Source: Acidobacteriota bacterium
GTDB taxonomy: Bacteria; Acidobacteriota; Vicinamibacteria; Vicinamibacterales; CAVVIG01
Length of the DNA stretch: 64,000 nucleotides
NCBI GenBank assembly: GCA_020850715.1
Contig: JADZED010000059.1
Span: 18,934 to 82,933 of the forward strand
Direction: 5' to 3'
Under the pieces are notes generated by a model. It saw nothing but the letters and a program-made list of their open reading frames with translations. It searched no databases and was not told the origin of the DNA. Positions 10,520 to 20,207 of the stretch are shown one piece after another. Numbering within the stretch: the first letter of the stretch is position 1; each line of letters begins with the position of its first letter. Made by a program: the position numbers and the translations under genes.

Positions 10520-10850
10520 TCACCCTTCGTCGGTCGCCAGGCAGGACGCCGCTCCGAGTCGCCGCTGATCGGTCTGAGCGGCTCGCCGACTCCCAGGCCC
10601 CTGCCGCGGGCCACCGCCACCGGCCGCGTCGGGAGTCCAGCCGCCGTCAGCCGGCAACCGCCGGTTGCGCCATCAGGCACTCGTCATTGGACTCGGACCG
10701 ATCCGCGCCGTTCTGAGCCGCCGTCAACCGCATCGTCTGTCGCCGTTCTCGATCGCGCGATATCCGACCCGCCGGCGCCCTGCCGGCCGGCACGTGGCAG
10801 GTTGGAGGTCCGACGATTCGAGACTGAAGACCGGCAACCGGCGGCTCCCG

Positions 10851-12590
10851 CTACCACCCGCGCTGGCGGTGGTACTCCGCCACCAGCGTCTCCAGCCGTT
10901 CGCGGCTGAGGGCCGCCGCCGGATCCCCTTCGAGCGCCGTCTCGAGAAACCGATCGGGCAACGTGTCCTCTTCGGGCGTCCACCCGGCGAACGCGTTGAA
11001 CCGGCGCTTGGCGCCGACGATGCGCCGCGCTGTCTCGCGGAGCTCGGCGGCGGCGACATCCCATCCGGTGACCAGCCGCAGCATCTCCGCTGATTCCGCG
11101 TAGAAGTCGCCGAAGACCCCGCGCAGGAACTTGCAGAGGATGAGCGAGTCCATGATTGCCGCCCTGTCCTCGGTCTCGATGGCGTAGCGGACGGCGTCGA
11201 CGGTCACCCGCCGCCGATCGACCTTCTCGGAAAAGTCGACCTCGTAGGCGCCGCTGCGATTGTGATCGGCGCCGCGCGCACCGACCGCGAACCCGAGCGC
11301 CATCGTCTGCAGCGCCCGCGGCTCATAGCCGGGAATCTCGAGCCCCTTGACCTGCGGTGCGATGGCGCGGCTGCCGTGGCCGATCGCGTCGGCGGCCCGC
11401 CGGCTCCCCTCCGCGAGCAGATTGCCGATCCCTTCACGCCGTGCGATGAGCTCGATCGCGCGGAGCATCGCACGCCCCGATTCGAAGCGCAACCACGGCG
11501 CGTCGAGCCAGCCGCGCTCGGCGCACTCCATGGCGAATGCGATGGTGCCGCCGGCGCTGATCGTGTCGATTCCCAGCTCGTCGCACAGCCGCGAGGCCCG
11601 GAGGACGACGTCGGCCTCCGCCACGCCGCAGAGCGAGCCGAGGGCGAAGAGGCTCTCGTATTCGATCCGCACGCCTTCGTCGTCGCCGAGCGCGTAGATG
11701 TGCTCGCACCCGATGGTGCAGGTGACGCAGCTCGCGCGCGTCCGGCTGCGGGTCTGCCGGATCTCCTCGGGCGATATGGCGGATGCCCCCTCGAAGGTAC
11801 CCGTCTGGAAGTTGCGCGTGGGCAGGACGCCCAGGCGATTGAATGCGAGCAGGTTCGACGCCGTGCCGAGCTCACGATACTTCGCGGTGGCCGGGCCGAA
11901 CGATCGCTTCGACAGCGCCTTGCTGTACTCGGCGAGCTCGTGCGGGTGGGCCCACGCGGGACGCTGGGTGCCACGGAGGGCGACCGCCTTCAGGTTCTTG
12001 GCGCCGAGCACGGCCCCGCTGCCGCCGCGGCCGGCGTGTCGGCCGTCGTGCGAGATCGTCGCGTAGCGGACGCCACGCTCGCCAGCCGGTCCGATCGAGG
12101 CCACCTGGTAATCGGCGCCCAGGCGCGCCTTCAGCGCGCGCTCGGCCTCGCCGCAGGTCGCCCCGCGCAGGTCGACGGCGCGCTCGAGCCGGATACGGCC
12201 GTCGTCGATGATCAGCGTCGACAGTTCCGGCGCGCGGCCCGCCACGACGATCGCATCGCAGCCGCAACGCTTCCCGGCAATCGCGAATCCGCTGCTGGCC
12301 AGCGAGTCGTTGATGCGATCGGTCAGCGGACTCTTGCTGACGACAGCGAACTTCGCGGAGGTGGTGAGGGGGCTGCCGACCAGCGGGCTGAAGACGAAGG
12401 CGAGGGGCGCTTCCGGAGCGAGGGCATCGGCGCCGGCGCATCCCTCCTCGAGCAGCAGCCAGGCACCCAGGCCGCTGCCCCCCAGGAACTGGCGCAGCAC
12501 GCGCTCGGGCAGCGGCGTGCGCTCGCTCGTCCCACGCGACAGGTCCACGCGCAGACAGTGGCCGTGATATCCGAACGGAGAGGGGGCCAT
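10851..12590 (-). CDS. aor: Aldehyde ferredoxin oxidoreductase (AOR family, tungstopterin)
   Basis: 579 aa; N-term FGYHGHCLRVDLSRG, GSGLGAWLLLEEG, GRGGSGAVLGAKNLKAVALRGT, CVTCTIGCEHIY, AVGARGADHNRS. Confidence 0.9.
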   Translation of the reverse strand: MAPSPFGYHGHCLRVDLSRGTSERTPLPERVLRQFLGGSGLGAWLLLEEGCAGADALAPEAPLAFVFSPLVGSPLTTSAKFAVVSKSPLTDRINDSLASSGFAIAGKRCGCDAIVVAGRAPELSTLIIDDGRIRLERAVDLRGATCGEAERALKARLGADYQVASIGPAGERGVRYATISHDGRHAGRGGSGAVLGAKNLKAVALRGTQRPAWAHPHELAEYSKALSKRSFGPATAKYRELGTASNLLAFNRLGVLPTRNFQTGTFEGASAISPEEIRQTRSRTRASCVTCTIGCEHIYALGDDEGVRIEYESLFALGSLCGVAEADVVLRASRLCDELGIDTISAGGTIAFAMECAERGWLDAPWLRFESGRAMLRAIELIARREGIGNLLAEGSRRAADAIGHGSRAIAPQVKGLEIPGYEPRALQTMALGFAVGARGADHNRSGAYEVDFSEKVDRRRVTVDAVRYAIETEDRAAIMDSLILCKFLRGVFGDFYAESAEMLRLVTGWDVAAAELRETARRIVGAKRRFNAFAGWTPEEDTLPDRFLETALEGDPAAALSRERLETLVAEYHRQRGW

Positions 12591-12844
12591 CAGCCTCCGG
12601 CGTCGGCCGAGAGAATGAGCACGCTGTCGTCCTCCACGAGCGGCGTGGCCGGATCGCTCACGAAACGGTCGCCGTTGAGGTTGGCGACGAACGCCGGCTG
12701 CAGCCGTTCACCGTTGACGATATCGCCGAGCATGGGGAACCGCGTCGAGAGCATCGCGAGCATCTGACCGAGCGTCGCCGCCGGGAACGTCACCTCGGCA
12801 GTGCCGGCGCGCTCCCGCGCGATTCCCATGAATTCAACCCGCAT
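12590..12844 (-). CDS. MoaD/ThiS-family sulfur carrier protein
   Basis: 84 aa ending in ...DSVLILSADAGG (C-terminal GG); translationally coupled to the AOR gene. Confidence 0.85.
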   Translation of the reverse strand: MRVEFMGIARERAGTAEVTFPAATLGQMLAMLSTRFPMLGDIVNGERLQPAFVANLNGDRFVSDPATPLVEDDSVLILSADAGG

Positions 12845-12862
12845 GCGCCTGGTCAGATCATA

Positions 12863-13390
12863 TTAGCGCGGCCACGGGTCGGCGAACCGCCGATCCGCCA
12901 GGAGCGCCTCGTCGCTCGGCGGCGCGGAGGAACGTCAGCAGATCGGCGCGCTCCGCGGACGCCAGCGAGAAACCCCGTATGCGCTCTTGAACGTGTGCGA
13001 CGTCCACCGGGGCAGCGTCCACTTCGATGGCAGCACCGCAGGCATGATCGTCGTCGGGACCGCGAAACCGGCCGGTCGCCGGCAGCGTCGCATATCTCCC
13101 GTCATCAAAGGTATCGAGGCCGTTCTCGGATGCGTTGTGCTACAGCTTCGTCTTGAGCTTGGTGCCATCGGCGAACCGCGGTCGCGCCGGCAACGACATG
13201 CTCGCACGTTCCATTACGGCCAGCGCCAACGGCTGTTTCAAGGGACTGGCGAATTGTCGTACACGTTCAGCGGCGCTCCCTTTGCCCGTCTACCGCGTAC
13301 AGTCGACCGTGTCATCGTCGTGGTCGTTCGGCGTCACCCCCGGCCTCGAGATTCCCCCGCATGCCGGAGCCGTCCGAGCTCAGGCGGCGG
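12863..13390 (-). pseudogene. Degraded di-heme cytochrome c peroxidase/MauG-like C-terminal remnant
   Basis: Reverse strand: VTPNDHDDDTVDCTR*TGKGSAAERVRQFASPLKQPLALAVMERAS...LPARPRFADGTKLKTKL*HNASENGLDTFDDGRYATL...ERADLLTFLRA, then after a frameshift PSDEALLADRRFADPWPR*. The DLLxFLRxxSDExLLxDxRFADPW end is MauG-like; in-frame stops and a frameshift. 5' limit approximate. Confidence 0.55.
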
Positions 13391-13521
13391 CCCCGTCGTT
13401 GAAGTGATTCAGGGGGCGGCCGCCAGCTGCCGGGCAGCGTCCAGGAGTTCCGATCCGAGTAGGTGGCGCTCCCGTGATGGTTGTCGCGGGGTCGCCCTCG
13501 AGACGCCGGGCATGAGGCCGG

Positions 13522-13539
13522 TATGTTATCAGAAACATA
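13522..13539. promoter_or_regulatory. Perfect 6-6-6 dyad TATGTT-ATCAGA-AACATA upstream of the formate dehydrogenase operon (candidate operator)
   Basis: Read directly from sequence; AT-rich palindrome about 155 bp upstream of the FDH beta start in a GC-rich context. Confidence 0.4.
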
Positions 13540-13694
13540 TCGGTCCGCCGGCGCTGCGGCCGGCCGGATTGGTCCGGCGTCGCGCAACCGCCCGCGCGGG
13601 GCCGGCGATCCGGTCGCGCGCGGGCTCCGGCGCCGATCCCGCGCGGCCGGCGCCGAGCGTTCGGAATGGGACTGAGTAGGGATAGAATACGCGA

Positions 13695-15449
13695 ATGAAG
13701 GATTCGGTTTCCGCGTCAGTCCCCGATATGGCCCCGCGCAGGCGCCAGGGCCGGAAAGCGGCCCGCAGCAGGCCCAAGGGGCGGACCGTCGACCCCCAAG
13801 CCCGGCAGGAGATCCTGGAGCTGCTCGGCGGCGCTCCGAGGCGCCGCGATCTGCTCATCGAGCACCTCCACAAGATTCAGGATCGCTTCGGCTGCCTGGC
13901 GGCGCGCCATCTGGTCGCGCTCGCGGCCGAAATGAAGCTGGCCATGACGGAGGTCTACGAAGTCGCCACGTTCTACCATCATTTTGACGTCATACGAGAG
14001 GGCGAGGCGCCGCCGCCCGAGATCACCGTCCGGGTGTGCGATTCGATCGCCTGCGAACTCGCCGGGGCGAAGACGCTGCTCGAACGGCTGCCGGCGCTGC
14101 TCGGCGCGAACGTCCGCGTGCTCCACGCGCCGTGCGTCGGTCGCTGCGACACCGCGCCGGTCGCGGTGGTCGGGCAGAACCCGGTTCCGCACGCGACGAT
14201 GGACAAGGTGGCAAGGCTGGTGCAGGCGAAGGCCGTGGAGCACCCGGCGGCCGGGAGCGCACCCGCCGCCCATCCGCATCTCGACATCGTGAGCCCGGGG
14301 CACGTCGACTACGCGGCATACCGCGCCGCCGGAGGCTACGCACTGGCCGCCGCGTGCGCCCGGGGCGAACGGACCTCCGGGCAGGTCATCGGGATCATGG
14401 AGCATTCGGGGCTGCGCGGCCTCGGCGGCGCCGGCTTCCCCGCCGGCCGGAAATGGAAGATCGTGGCCGCCGAGCCGGCGCCCCGCTATCTGGCCGTCAA
14501 CGTCGACGAAGGCGAGCCCGGCACCTTCAAGGACCGCTTCTATCTCGAGCGCGACCCGCACCGCTTCATCGAGGGCGCCCTCGTCGCCTCCTGGGCGGCA
14601 GGCCTCGAGGCCATCTATATCTACCTGCGCGACGAGTATCACGGCTGCCGCGCGATCCTGGAGCGCGAGATCGCGGCGCTGCAGGCCGATCCCCCCTGCC
14701 CGCTGCCGCCGATCCACCTGCGGCGGGGCGCCGGCGCCTACATCTGCGGCGAGGAGTCGGCGATGATCGAGTCGCTCGAAGGCAAGCGCGGCGAGCCGCG
14801 CCTGCGCCCGCCGTATGTGGCGCAGGTCGGGCTGTTCGGCCGGCCCACGCTCGAGCACAACATGGAAACGTTGCACTGGGTGCGCGACATCGTCGAGAAG
14901 GGGGCCGACTGGTTCGCCGGCCAGGGCCGGCACGGGCGCAAAGGGCTGCGCTCCTTCTCGGTCAGCGGGCGGGTGAAGAAGCCTGGCGTGCACCTGGCGC
15001 CCGCCGGCATCACGGTACGCGAACTGGTCGACGAACACTGCGGCGGAATGCTCGACGGCCACGCGTTCTACGCGTATCTTCCCGGCGGCGCCTCGGGCGG
15101 CATCCTGCCGGCCTCGATGGGCGACATCCCGCTCGACTTCGACACGCTCAACCAGTACGGCTGCTTCATCGGGTCGGCCGCCATCGTCATCCTGTCGGAT
15201 CGCGACAGGGCGGCCGACTGCGCGCGCAACCTGATGAAGTTCTTTTCGACTGAATCGTGCGGCCAGTGCACGCCGTGCCGGGTCGGCACGGTCAAGGCGA
15301 AGGCGCTGATGGAGGGCGCCCGATGGGATCAGGCGCTGCTCGCGGAACTGTCCCAGGCGATGATCGACGCCTCGATTTGCGGCCTCGGACAGGCCGCGCC
15401 GAACCCGGCCCTCACCGTGATGAAGTACTTCCCCCAGGAGATCGAATAG
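13695..15449 (+). CDS. NAD-dependent formate dehydrogenase, fused gamma+beta (NuoE-like + NuoF-like) subunit
   Basis: N: HLHKIQDRFGCLAARHLVALA...VCDSIACELAGAKTLLERL...CVGRCDTAPVAVV (NuoE 2Fe-2S). C: LRGLGGAGFPAGRKWKI...VNVDEGEPGTFKDRFYLERDPHRFIEGALVAS...YICGEESAMIESLEGKRGEPRLRPP...ESCGQCTPCRVGT (NuoF). Confidence 0.93.
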   Translation: MKDSVSASVPDMAPRRRQGRKAARSRPKGRTVDPQARQEILELLGGAPRRRDLLIEHLHKIQDRFGCLAARHLVALAAEMKLAMTEVYEVATFYHHFDVIREGEAPPPEITVRVCDSIACELAGAKTLLERLPALLGANVRVLHAPCVGRCDTAPVAVVGQNPVPHATMDKVARLVQAKAVEHPAAGSAPAAHPHLDIVSPGHVDYAAYRAAGGYALAAACARGERTSGQVIGIMEHSGLRGLGGAGFPAGRKWKIVAAEPAPRYLAVNVDEGEPGTFKDRFYLERDPHRFIEGALVASWAAGLEAIYIYLRDEYHGCRAILEREIAALQADPPCPLPPIHLRRGAGAYICGEESAMIESLEGKRGEPRLRPPYVAQVGLFGRPTLEHNMETLHWVRDIVEKGADWFAGQGRHGRKGLRSFSVSGRVKKPGVHLAPAGITVRELVDEHCGGMLDGHAFYAYLPGGASGGILPASMGDIPLDFDTLNQYGCFIGSAAIVILSDRDRAADCARNLMKFFSTESCGQCTPCRVGTVKAKALMEGARWDQALLAELSQAMIDASICGLGQAAPNPALTVMKYFPQEIE

Positions 15450-18230
15450 ATGGCGATCGCGTTCACGCTCAACGGCGAACCGGTCGAAGCCCGATCGGGC
15501 GAGACCATCATCGAGGCCGCGAAGCGCTACGGCGTCGAGATCCCGCACCTCTGCTACAAGCCGGGCATGCGCGAAGACGGCAACTGCCGCGCGTGCGTCG
15601 TCGAGATCAAGGGCGAACGGGTGCTGGCGCCTTCCTGCTGCCGCCATCCGACGGCGGGCATGGACGTCACGACCGACAGCGCGCGGGCGCGCCTGAGCCA
15701 GAAGATGGTGCTGGAGCTGCTGCTGGCCGACATGCCGGAGACGCCCTACACGCTCAACTCCGAGCTCGATGCCTGGGCGCGCAAGCTCGAGGTCGGCAAG
15801 CCGCGCTTCGGCACGCGGCCCCAGCCGGTGCAGGATCTGTCGCATCCGGCGATGGCGGTCAACCTCGATGCCTGCATCCAGTGCACGCGGTGCGTACGGG
15901 CCTGCCGCGAAGAACAGATGAACGACGTCATCGGCTACGCCTTCCGCGGCAGCGCGTCGAAGATCGTCTTCGACCTCGACGATCCGATGGGCAACTCCAC
16001 CTGCGTCGGGTGCGGCGAATGCGTGCAGGCCTGCCCCACCGGCGCACTGATGCCGGCGCGCGGGGTGGGCCTCATCGCCCCCGATCGGCAGGTCGACTCG
16101 GTCTGCCCCTACTGCGGCGTCGGCTGCCAGCTCACCTATCACATCAAGGACAACCGGATCCTGTACGTGCAGGGCAAGGACGGCCCCGCCAACTCGAGCC
16201 GTCTGTGCGTGAAGGGGCGCTACGGCTTCGATTACGTGCAGCACCCGCACCGCCTCACCGCTCCGCTCGTCCGCAAGCCGGGCGTCCCCAAGCACAAGGA
16301 CTTCGTGGTCGATCCCGAGCACTGGTCGAGCGTGTTCCGGGAGGCGAGCTGGGACGAGGCGCTCGAGCTCGCGGCGCGCGGGCTGCGCGACATCCGCGAC
16401 ACGCACGGCAAACGGGCGCTCGCCGGCTTCGGATCGGCGAAGTGCACGAACGAAGAGGCGTACCTGTTCCAGAAGCTGGTGCGCACGGGGTTCGGCTCGA
16501 ACAACGTCGACCACTGCACGCGGCTGTGCCATGCGTCCAGCGTGGCCGCGCTGATCGAGGGGATCAACTCCGGCGCCGTCTCCAACCAGGTGCGCGACGT
16601 GGCGAACGCCGAGGTGATCTTCGTCATCGGGTCGAACCCGACGGTCAACCACCCGGTGGCCGCCACCTGGATGAAGAACGCGGCACGGCGGGGCGCGACG
16701 CTCATCGTCGCCGATCCCCGCCGCTCGGACCTCGCACGGCACGCCGCCTACTACCTGCAGTTCAATCCGGACACCGACGTCGCCATGCTCAACGCGATGC
16801 TCCACGTCATCGTGACCGAAGGCCTCGTGAACGAAGCCTTCGTGCGCGACCGCACGTCGGGCTATGAGGCCCTGGCGGAGAACGTCAAGGCCTACCCGCC
16901 GGAGGCGATGGCGCCGATCTGCGGCATCGACGCGCAGACGCTGAGGGACGTCGCCAGGCTGTATGCGACATCGAAGGCCTCGATCATCATGTGGGGCATG
17001 GGGGTCTCGCAGCACGTGCACGGCACCGACAACGCGCGCTGCCTGATCGCGCTGGCGCTGTCCACCGGCCAGATCGGCAAGCCGGGCTCCGGGCTGCATC
17101 CGCTGCGCGGCCAGAACAACGTGCAGGGCGCCTCCGATTCCGGGCTGATCCCGATGTTCTACCCCGACTACCAGCGCGTCGAACAGCCTGAAGCCAGGGA
17201 GCGTTTCGAGAAGCTCTGGGGCACGGCGCTGGATCCGGCCAATGGCCTCACGGTGGTCGAGACGATCAACGCGGCAAAGCGGCACGAGGTTCGCGGCATG
17301 TACGTGATGGGCGAGAACCCCGCGATGTCCGACCCCGACGTGGATCACGCGCGCGAGGCGCTCGCCTCGCTGGATCATCTCGTCGTGCAGGACATCTTCC
17401 TCACCGAGACCGCCTATCTCGCCGACGTGGTGCTCCCGGCGACCGCCTGGCCTGAAAAGAGCGGCACCGTCACCAACACGGATCGGATGGTGCAGCTCGG
17501 ACGCAAGGCGCTCGACCCGCCCGGCGACGCGCGGCCCGATCTCTGGATTCTCAACGAGCTCGGACGCCGTCTCGGCTCGAGCTGGAGCTACACCCACCCG
17601 CGCGAGGTGTTCGACGAGATGCGGCAGTGCATGAAGTCGATCGCCGGCATCACCTGGGATCGGCTCGAGCGCGAATCGTCGGTCACCTACCCGTGCGAAC
17701 AGGTCGGCGATCCGGGCCAGCCGGTCGTCTTCATCGACCGGTTCCCGACGGCGAGCGGCCGCGCCCGGTTCGTGCCGGCCGATTTGATCTTCGCCAACGA
17801 GCGGCCCGACGATCAGTACCCGATGGTGCTGATCACGGGCCGGCAGCTCGAGCACTGGCACACCGGCTCGATGACGCGACGCGCGTCGGTCCTCGACAGC
17901 ATCGAGCCCGAGCCGATCGCGTCGGTGCACCCGCTCGACCTCGCACAGCTCGGCGTCGAACCCGGCGAGACGCTGACCGTCGCATCGCGCCGCGGCCGGA
18001 TCTCGCTCTACGCGCGCGCCGACGAAGGCATGCCGCGCGGATCGGTGTTCGTGGCCTTCTGCTACTACGAAGCGGCGGCCAACATGCTGACCAATCCGGC
18101 TCTCGATCCGTTCGGCAAGATTCCCGAGTTCAAGTACTGCGCGGTGCGGCTGTCGAAAGGCGGCAGCACGCCGCGGCAGCTCAGCTTTGGCGGTGGAGTG
18201 TTGCTGGCGTCGGAGGCGGCGCATTCGTAG
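15450..18230 (+). CDS. fdhA: NAD-dependent formate dehydrogenase alpha subunit (Mo/W-bis-MGD)
   Basis: 926 aa; N-term 2Fe-2S (CYKPGMREDGNCRACVVEI), CIQCTRCVRACREEQ, CVGCGECVQACPTGAL, CPYCGVGCQLTYHI, active-site region NNVDHCTRLCHASSVAAL, RGQNNVQGASDSGLIP. Confidence 0.95.
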   Translation: MAIAFTLNGEPVEARSGETIIEAAKRYGVEIPHLCYKPGMREDGNCRACVVEIKGERVLAPSCCRHPTAGMDVTTDSARARLSQKMVLELLLADMPETPYTLNSELDAWARKLEVGKPRFGTRPQPVQDLSHPAMAVNLDACIQCTRCVRACREEQMNDVIGYAFRGSASKIVFDLDDPMGNSTCVGCGECVQACPTGALMPARGVGLIAPDRQVDSVCPYCGVGCQLTYHIKDNRILYVQGKDGPANSSRLCVKGRYGFDYVQHPHRLTAPLVRKPGVPKHKDFVVDPEHWSSVFREASWDEALELAARGLRDIRDTHGKRALAGFGSAKCTNEEAYLFQKLVRTGFGSNNVDHCTRLCHASSVAALIEGINSGAVSNQVRDVANAEVIFVIGSNPTVNHPVAATWMKNAARRGATLIVADPRRSDLARHAAYYLQFNPDTDVAMLNAMLHVIVTEGLVNEAFVRDRTSGYEALAENVKAYPPEAMAPICGIDAQTLRDVARLYATSKASIIMWGMGVSQHVHGTDNARCLIALALSTGQIGKPGSGLHPLRGQNNVQGASDSGLIPMFYPDYQRVEQPEARERFEKLWGTALDPANGLTVVETINAAKRHEVRGMYVMGENPAMSDPDVDHAREALASLDHLVVQDIFLTETAYLADVVLPATAWPEKSGTVTNTDRMVQLGRKALDPPGDARPDLWILNELGRRLGSSWSYTHPREVFDEMRQCMKSIAGITWDRLERESSVTYPCEQVGDPGQPVVFIDRFPTASGRARFVPADLIFANERPDDQYPMVLITGRQLEHWHTGSMTRRASVLDSIEPEPIASVHPLDLAQLGVEPGETLTVASRRGRISLYARADEGMPRGSVFVAFCYYEAAANMLTNPALDPFGKIPEFKYCAVRLSKGGSTPRQLSFGGGVLLASEAAHS

Positions 18231-18446
18231 GCGGCCGGCGCCACCGGCGCGCGCGATCGCCGGTAACGGCGGCCGCGCGTTCCCGGCGTGCGCAGGCAAG
18301 GCGAGCAGCCGCGGCCGGCTGCGTCGGCTCGGATGTCGAAACCCGGCGTTGTCCAGCCCCACGGGTTTGGTTACCATTCACCATTCGAACCAGGCCGCGC
18401 GGCCCGCCGATTTCGGCCCCCAATCCCTGTCGCACTGGAGGATGCT

Positions 18447-20207
18447 GTGTCAGACGCCGCCACCATTGGCACCGCCAGGAAACCGTCGACCACCGCTGAA
18501 GACACCCTCCAGCAGAAGAGCCGCGACGCCGGCGTCATCTCCGGCGGCCACCTGGTGGCCAAGGCGCTGAGAGCCGAAGGGGTCGACACCATCTTCACGC
18601 TCTGCGGCGGCCACATCATCGATATCTACGACGGCTGCGTCGACGAAGGCATCAGGGTGGTCGACGTCCGGCACGAGCAGGTCGCGGCGCACGCCGCCGA
18701 CGGCTACGCGCGGCAGACCGGCCGTCTCGGCTGCGTCGTCACCACGGCCGGCCCAGGCTGCACGAATGCGGTTACCGGCATCGCCACCGCGTTCCGTTCG
18801 GAGAGCCCCGTGCTCCACATCGGCGGTCAAAGCGCGCTCGCGCAGTGGAGGATGGGCGGCCTCCAGGACCTCCCGCACGTCGACATGATGCGTCCGATCA
18901 CCAAGTTCGCCTCGACCGTCATGTCGACCGAGCGCGTTGCCGACATGATCTCGATGGCGGCGCGCGAGTGCTTCGCCGGCGCCTGCGGGCCGGTCTACCT
19001 CGAGATTCCGCGCGATGTGCTCGACCGCGAGATCGACCTCACCCGCGCGGTGCTGCCGAAGGCGGGGCACTACCGCGCCTCGGTGAAGTCGGCCGGCGAT
19101 CCGCGCGCAGTGGAGCGGCTTGCCGACCTCCTGGTCGACGCCGAACGGCCGGCCATCCTCTATGGCCAGCAGGTCTGGACGGCCCGCGGTCACGAGGAAG
19201 CGATCGCGCTGCTGCGGGGCCTGGACGTGCCCGGCTACTTCAACGGCGCGAGCCGCGGTCTGCTGCCGCCGGACGACCCGCACCACTTCGATCGCACGCG
19301 CAGTTACGCGTTCGGCAAGGCCGACCTCATCATCGTCGTCGGCACCCCGTTCGATTTCCGCATGGGCTACGGCAAGCGGATTGCCGCGCCCGCCCTGGTC
19401 CAGATCGACCAGGACTACCGCACCGTCGGCAAGAACCGCGACGTGACCCTCGGCCTCGTCGGCGACCCTGGTGCGATCCTCGCGGCGGTGCTTCAAGCCG
19501 CCAGCGGGCGGCTCGAGAACGGCAAACGGCAGGCGCGGCGGGCGTGGATGAAGGAACTGGCTGATGCGGAGGAGGTCGCCACCGGGAAGCTGATGCCGCT
19601 GTTCCGGTCGAACACCGTGCCGATCCATCCGTACCGCGTCGCGTACGAGCTGAACCAGTTCCTGCAGGACGACACGATCTACATCGGCGACGGCGGCGAC
19701 GTCGTCACCATCTCGGCGCAGGCGGTGCGTCCGCGGCGGCCGGGCCAGTGGATGGATCCGGGCGCGCTCGGCAGCCTTGGCGTCGGAACCGGTTTCGCGC
19801 TGGCGGCCAAGCTGGTCAATCCGCAGAAGGAGGTCCTCTGTTACTACGGCGACGGCTCCTTCGGCATGACCGCGTTCGACATGGAGACCGCCAATCGCTT
19901 CGGCGCCCCCTACCTCGCGGTGATCGGCAACAACTCCGCGATGAACCAGATCCGCTACGGTCAGATCACCAAGTACGGCGAGGCGCGCGGCAGCGTCGGC
20001 AACCTGCTCGGCGACGTCCCCTTCAGCAGGTTCGGCGAGATGCTGGGCGGATACGGGGAGGAGGTGCGCGACCCGGCGATGATCGCGCCGGCGCTCCAGC
20101 GTGCGCGCGAATCGATTGCGGCGACCGGCAAGTCCGCCGTGGTGAACATCTGGGTCGACCCTCGAGAGTACGCGCCGGGGACCAGGAATCAGACGATGTA
20201 CAAGTAG
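18447..20207 (+). CDS. ThDP-dependent enzyme, acetolactate synthase/2-hydroxyacyl-CoA lyase/oxalyl-CoA decarboxylase superfamily
   Basis: GVDTIFTLCGGHIIDIYDGCVDEGIRVVDVRHEQVAAHAADGYARQTG...TTAGPGCTNAVTGIATAF; GDGSFGMTAFDMETANRFGAPYLAVIGNNSAMN (ThDP motif). GTG start after GGAG. Confidence 0.88.
   Translation: MSDAATIGTARKPSTTAEDTLQQKSRDAGVISGGHLVAKALRAEGVDTIFTLCGGHIIDIYDGCVDEGIRVVDVRHEQVAAHAADGYARQTGRLGCVVTTAGPGCTNAVTGIATAFRSESPVLHIGGQSALAQWRMGGLQDLPHVDMMRPITKFASTVMSTERVADMISMAARECFAGACGPVYLEIPRDVLDREIDLTRAVLPKAGHYRASVKSAGDPRAVERLADLLVDAERPAILYGQQVWTARGHEEAIALLRGLDVPGYFNGASRGLLPPDDPHHFDRTRSYAFGKADLIIVVGTPFDFRMGYGKRIAAPALVQIDQDYRTVGKNRDVTLGLVGDPGAILAAVLQAASGRLENGKRQARRAWMKELADAEEVATGKLMPLFRSNTVPIHPYRVAYELNQFLQDDTIYIGDGGDVVTISAQAVRPRRPGQWMDPGALGSLGVGTGFALAAKLVNPQKEVLCYYGDGSFGMTAFDMETANRFGAPYLAVIGNNSAMNQIRYGQITKYGEARGSVGNLLGDVPFSRFGEMLGGYGEEVRDPAMIAPALQRARESIAATGKSAVVNIWVDPREYAPGTRNQTMYK

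Noticed and set aside
16490-16560. Possible selenocysteine formate dehydrogenase
   Set aside because: Active-site region NVDHCTRLCHASS has Cys codons and no in-frame TGA; no SECIS needed.
13716-18377. 1553-aa reverse-strand ORF
   Set aside because: Shadow ORF antisense to the clear FDH genes; Arg/His/Ala-rich low-complexity translation typical of high-GC antisense frames.
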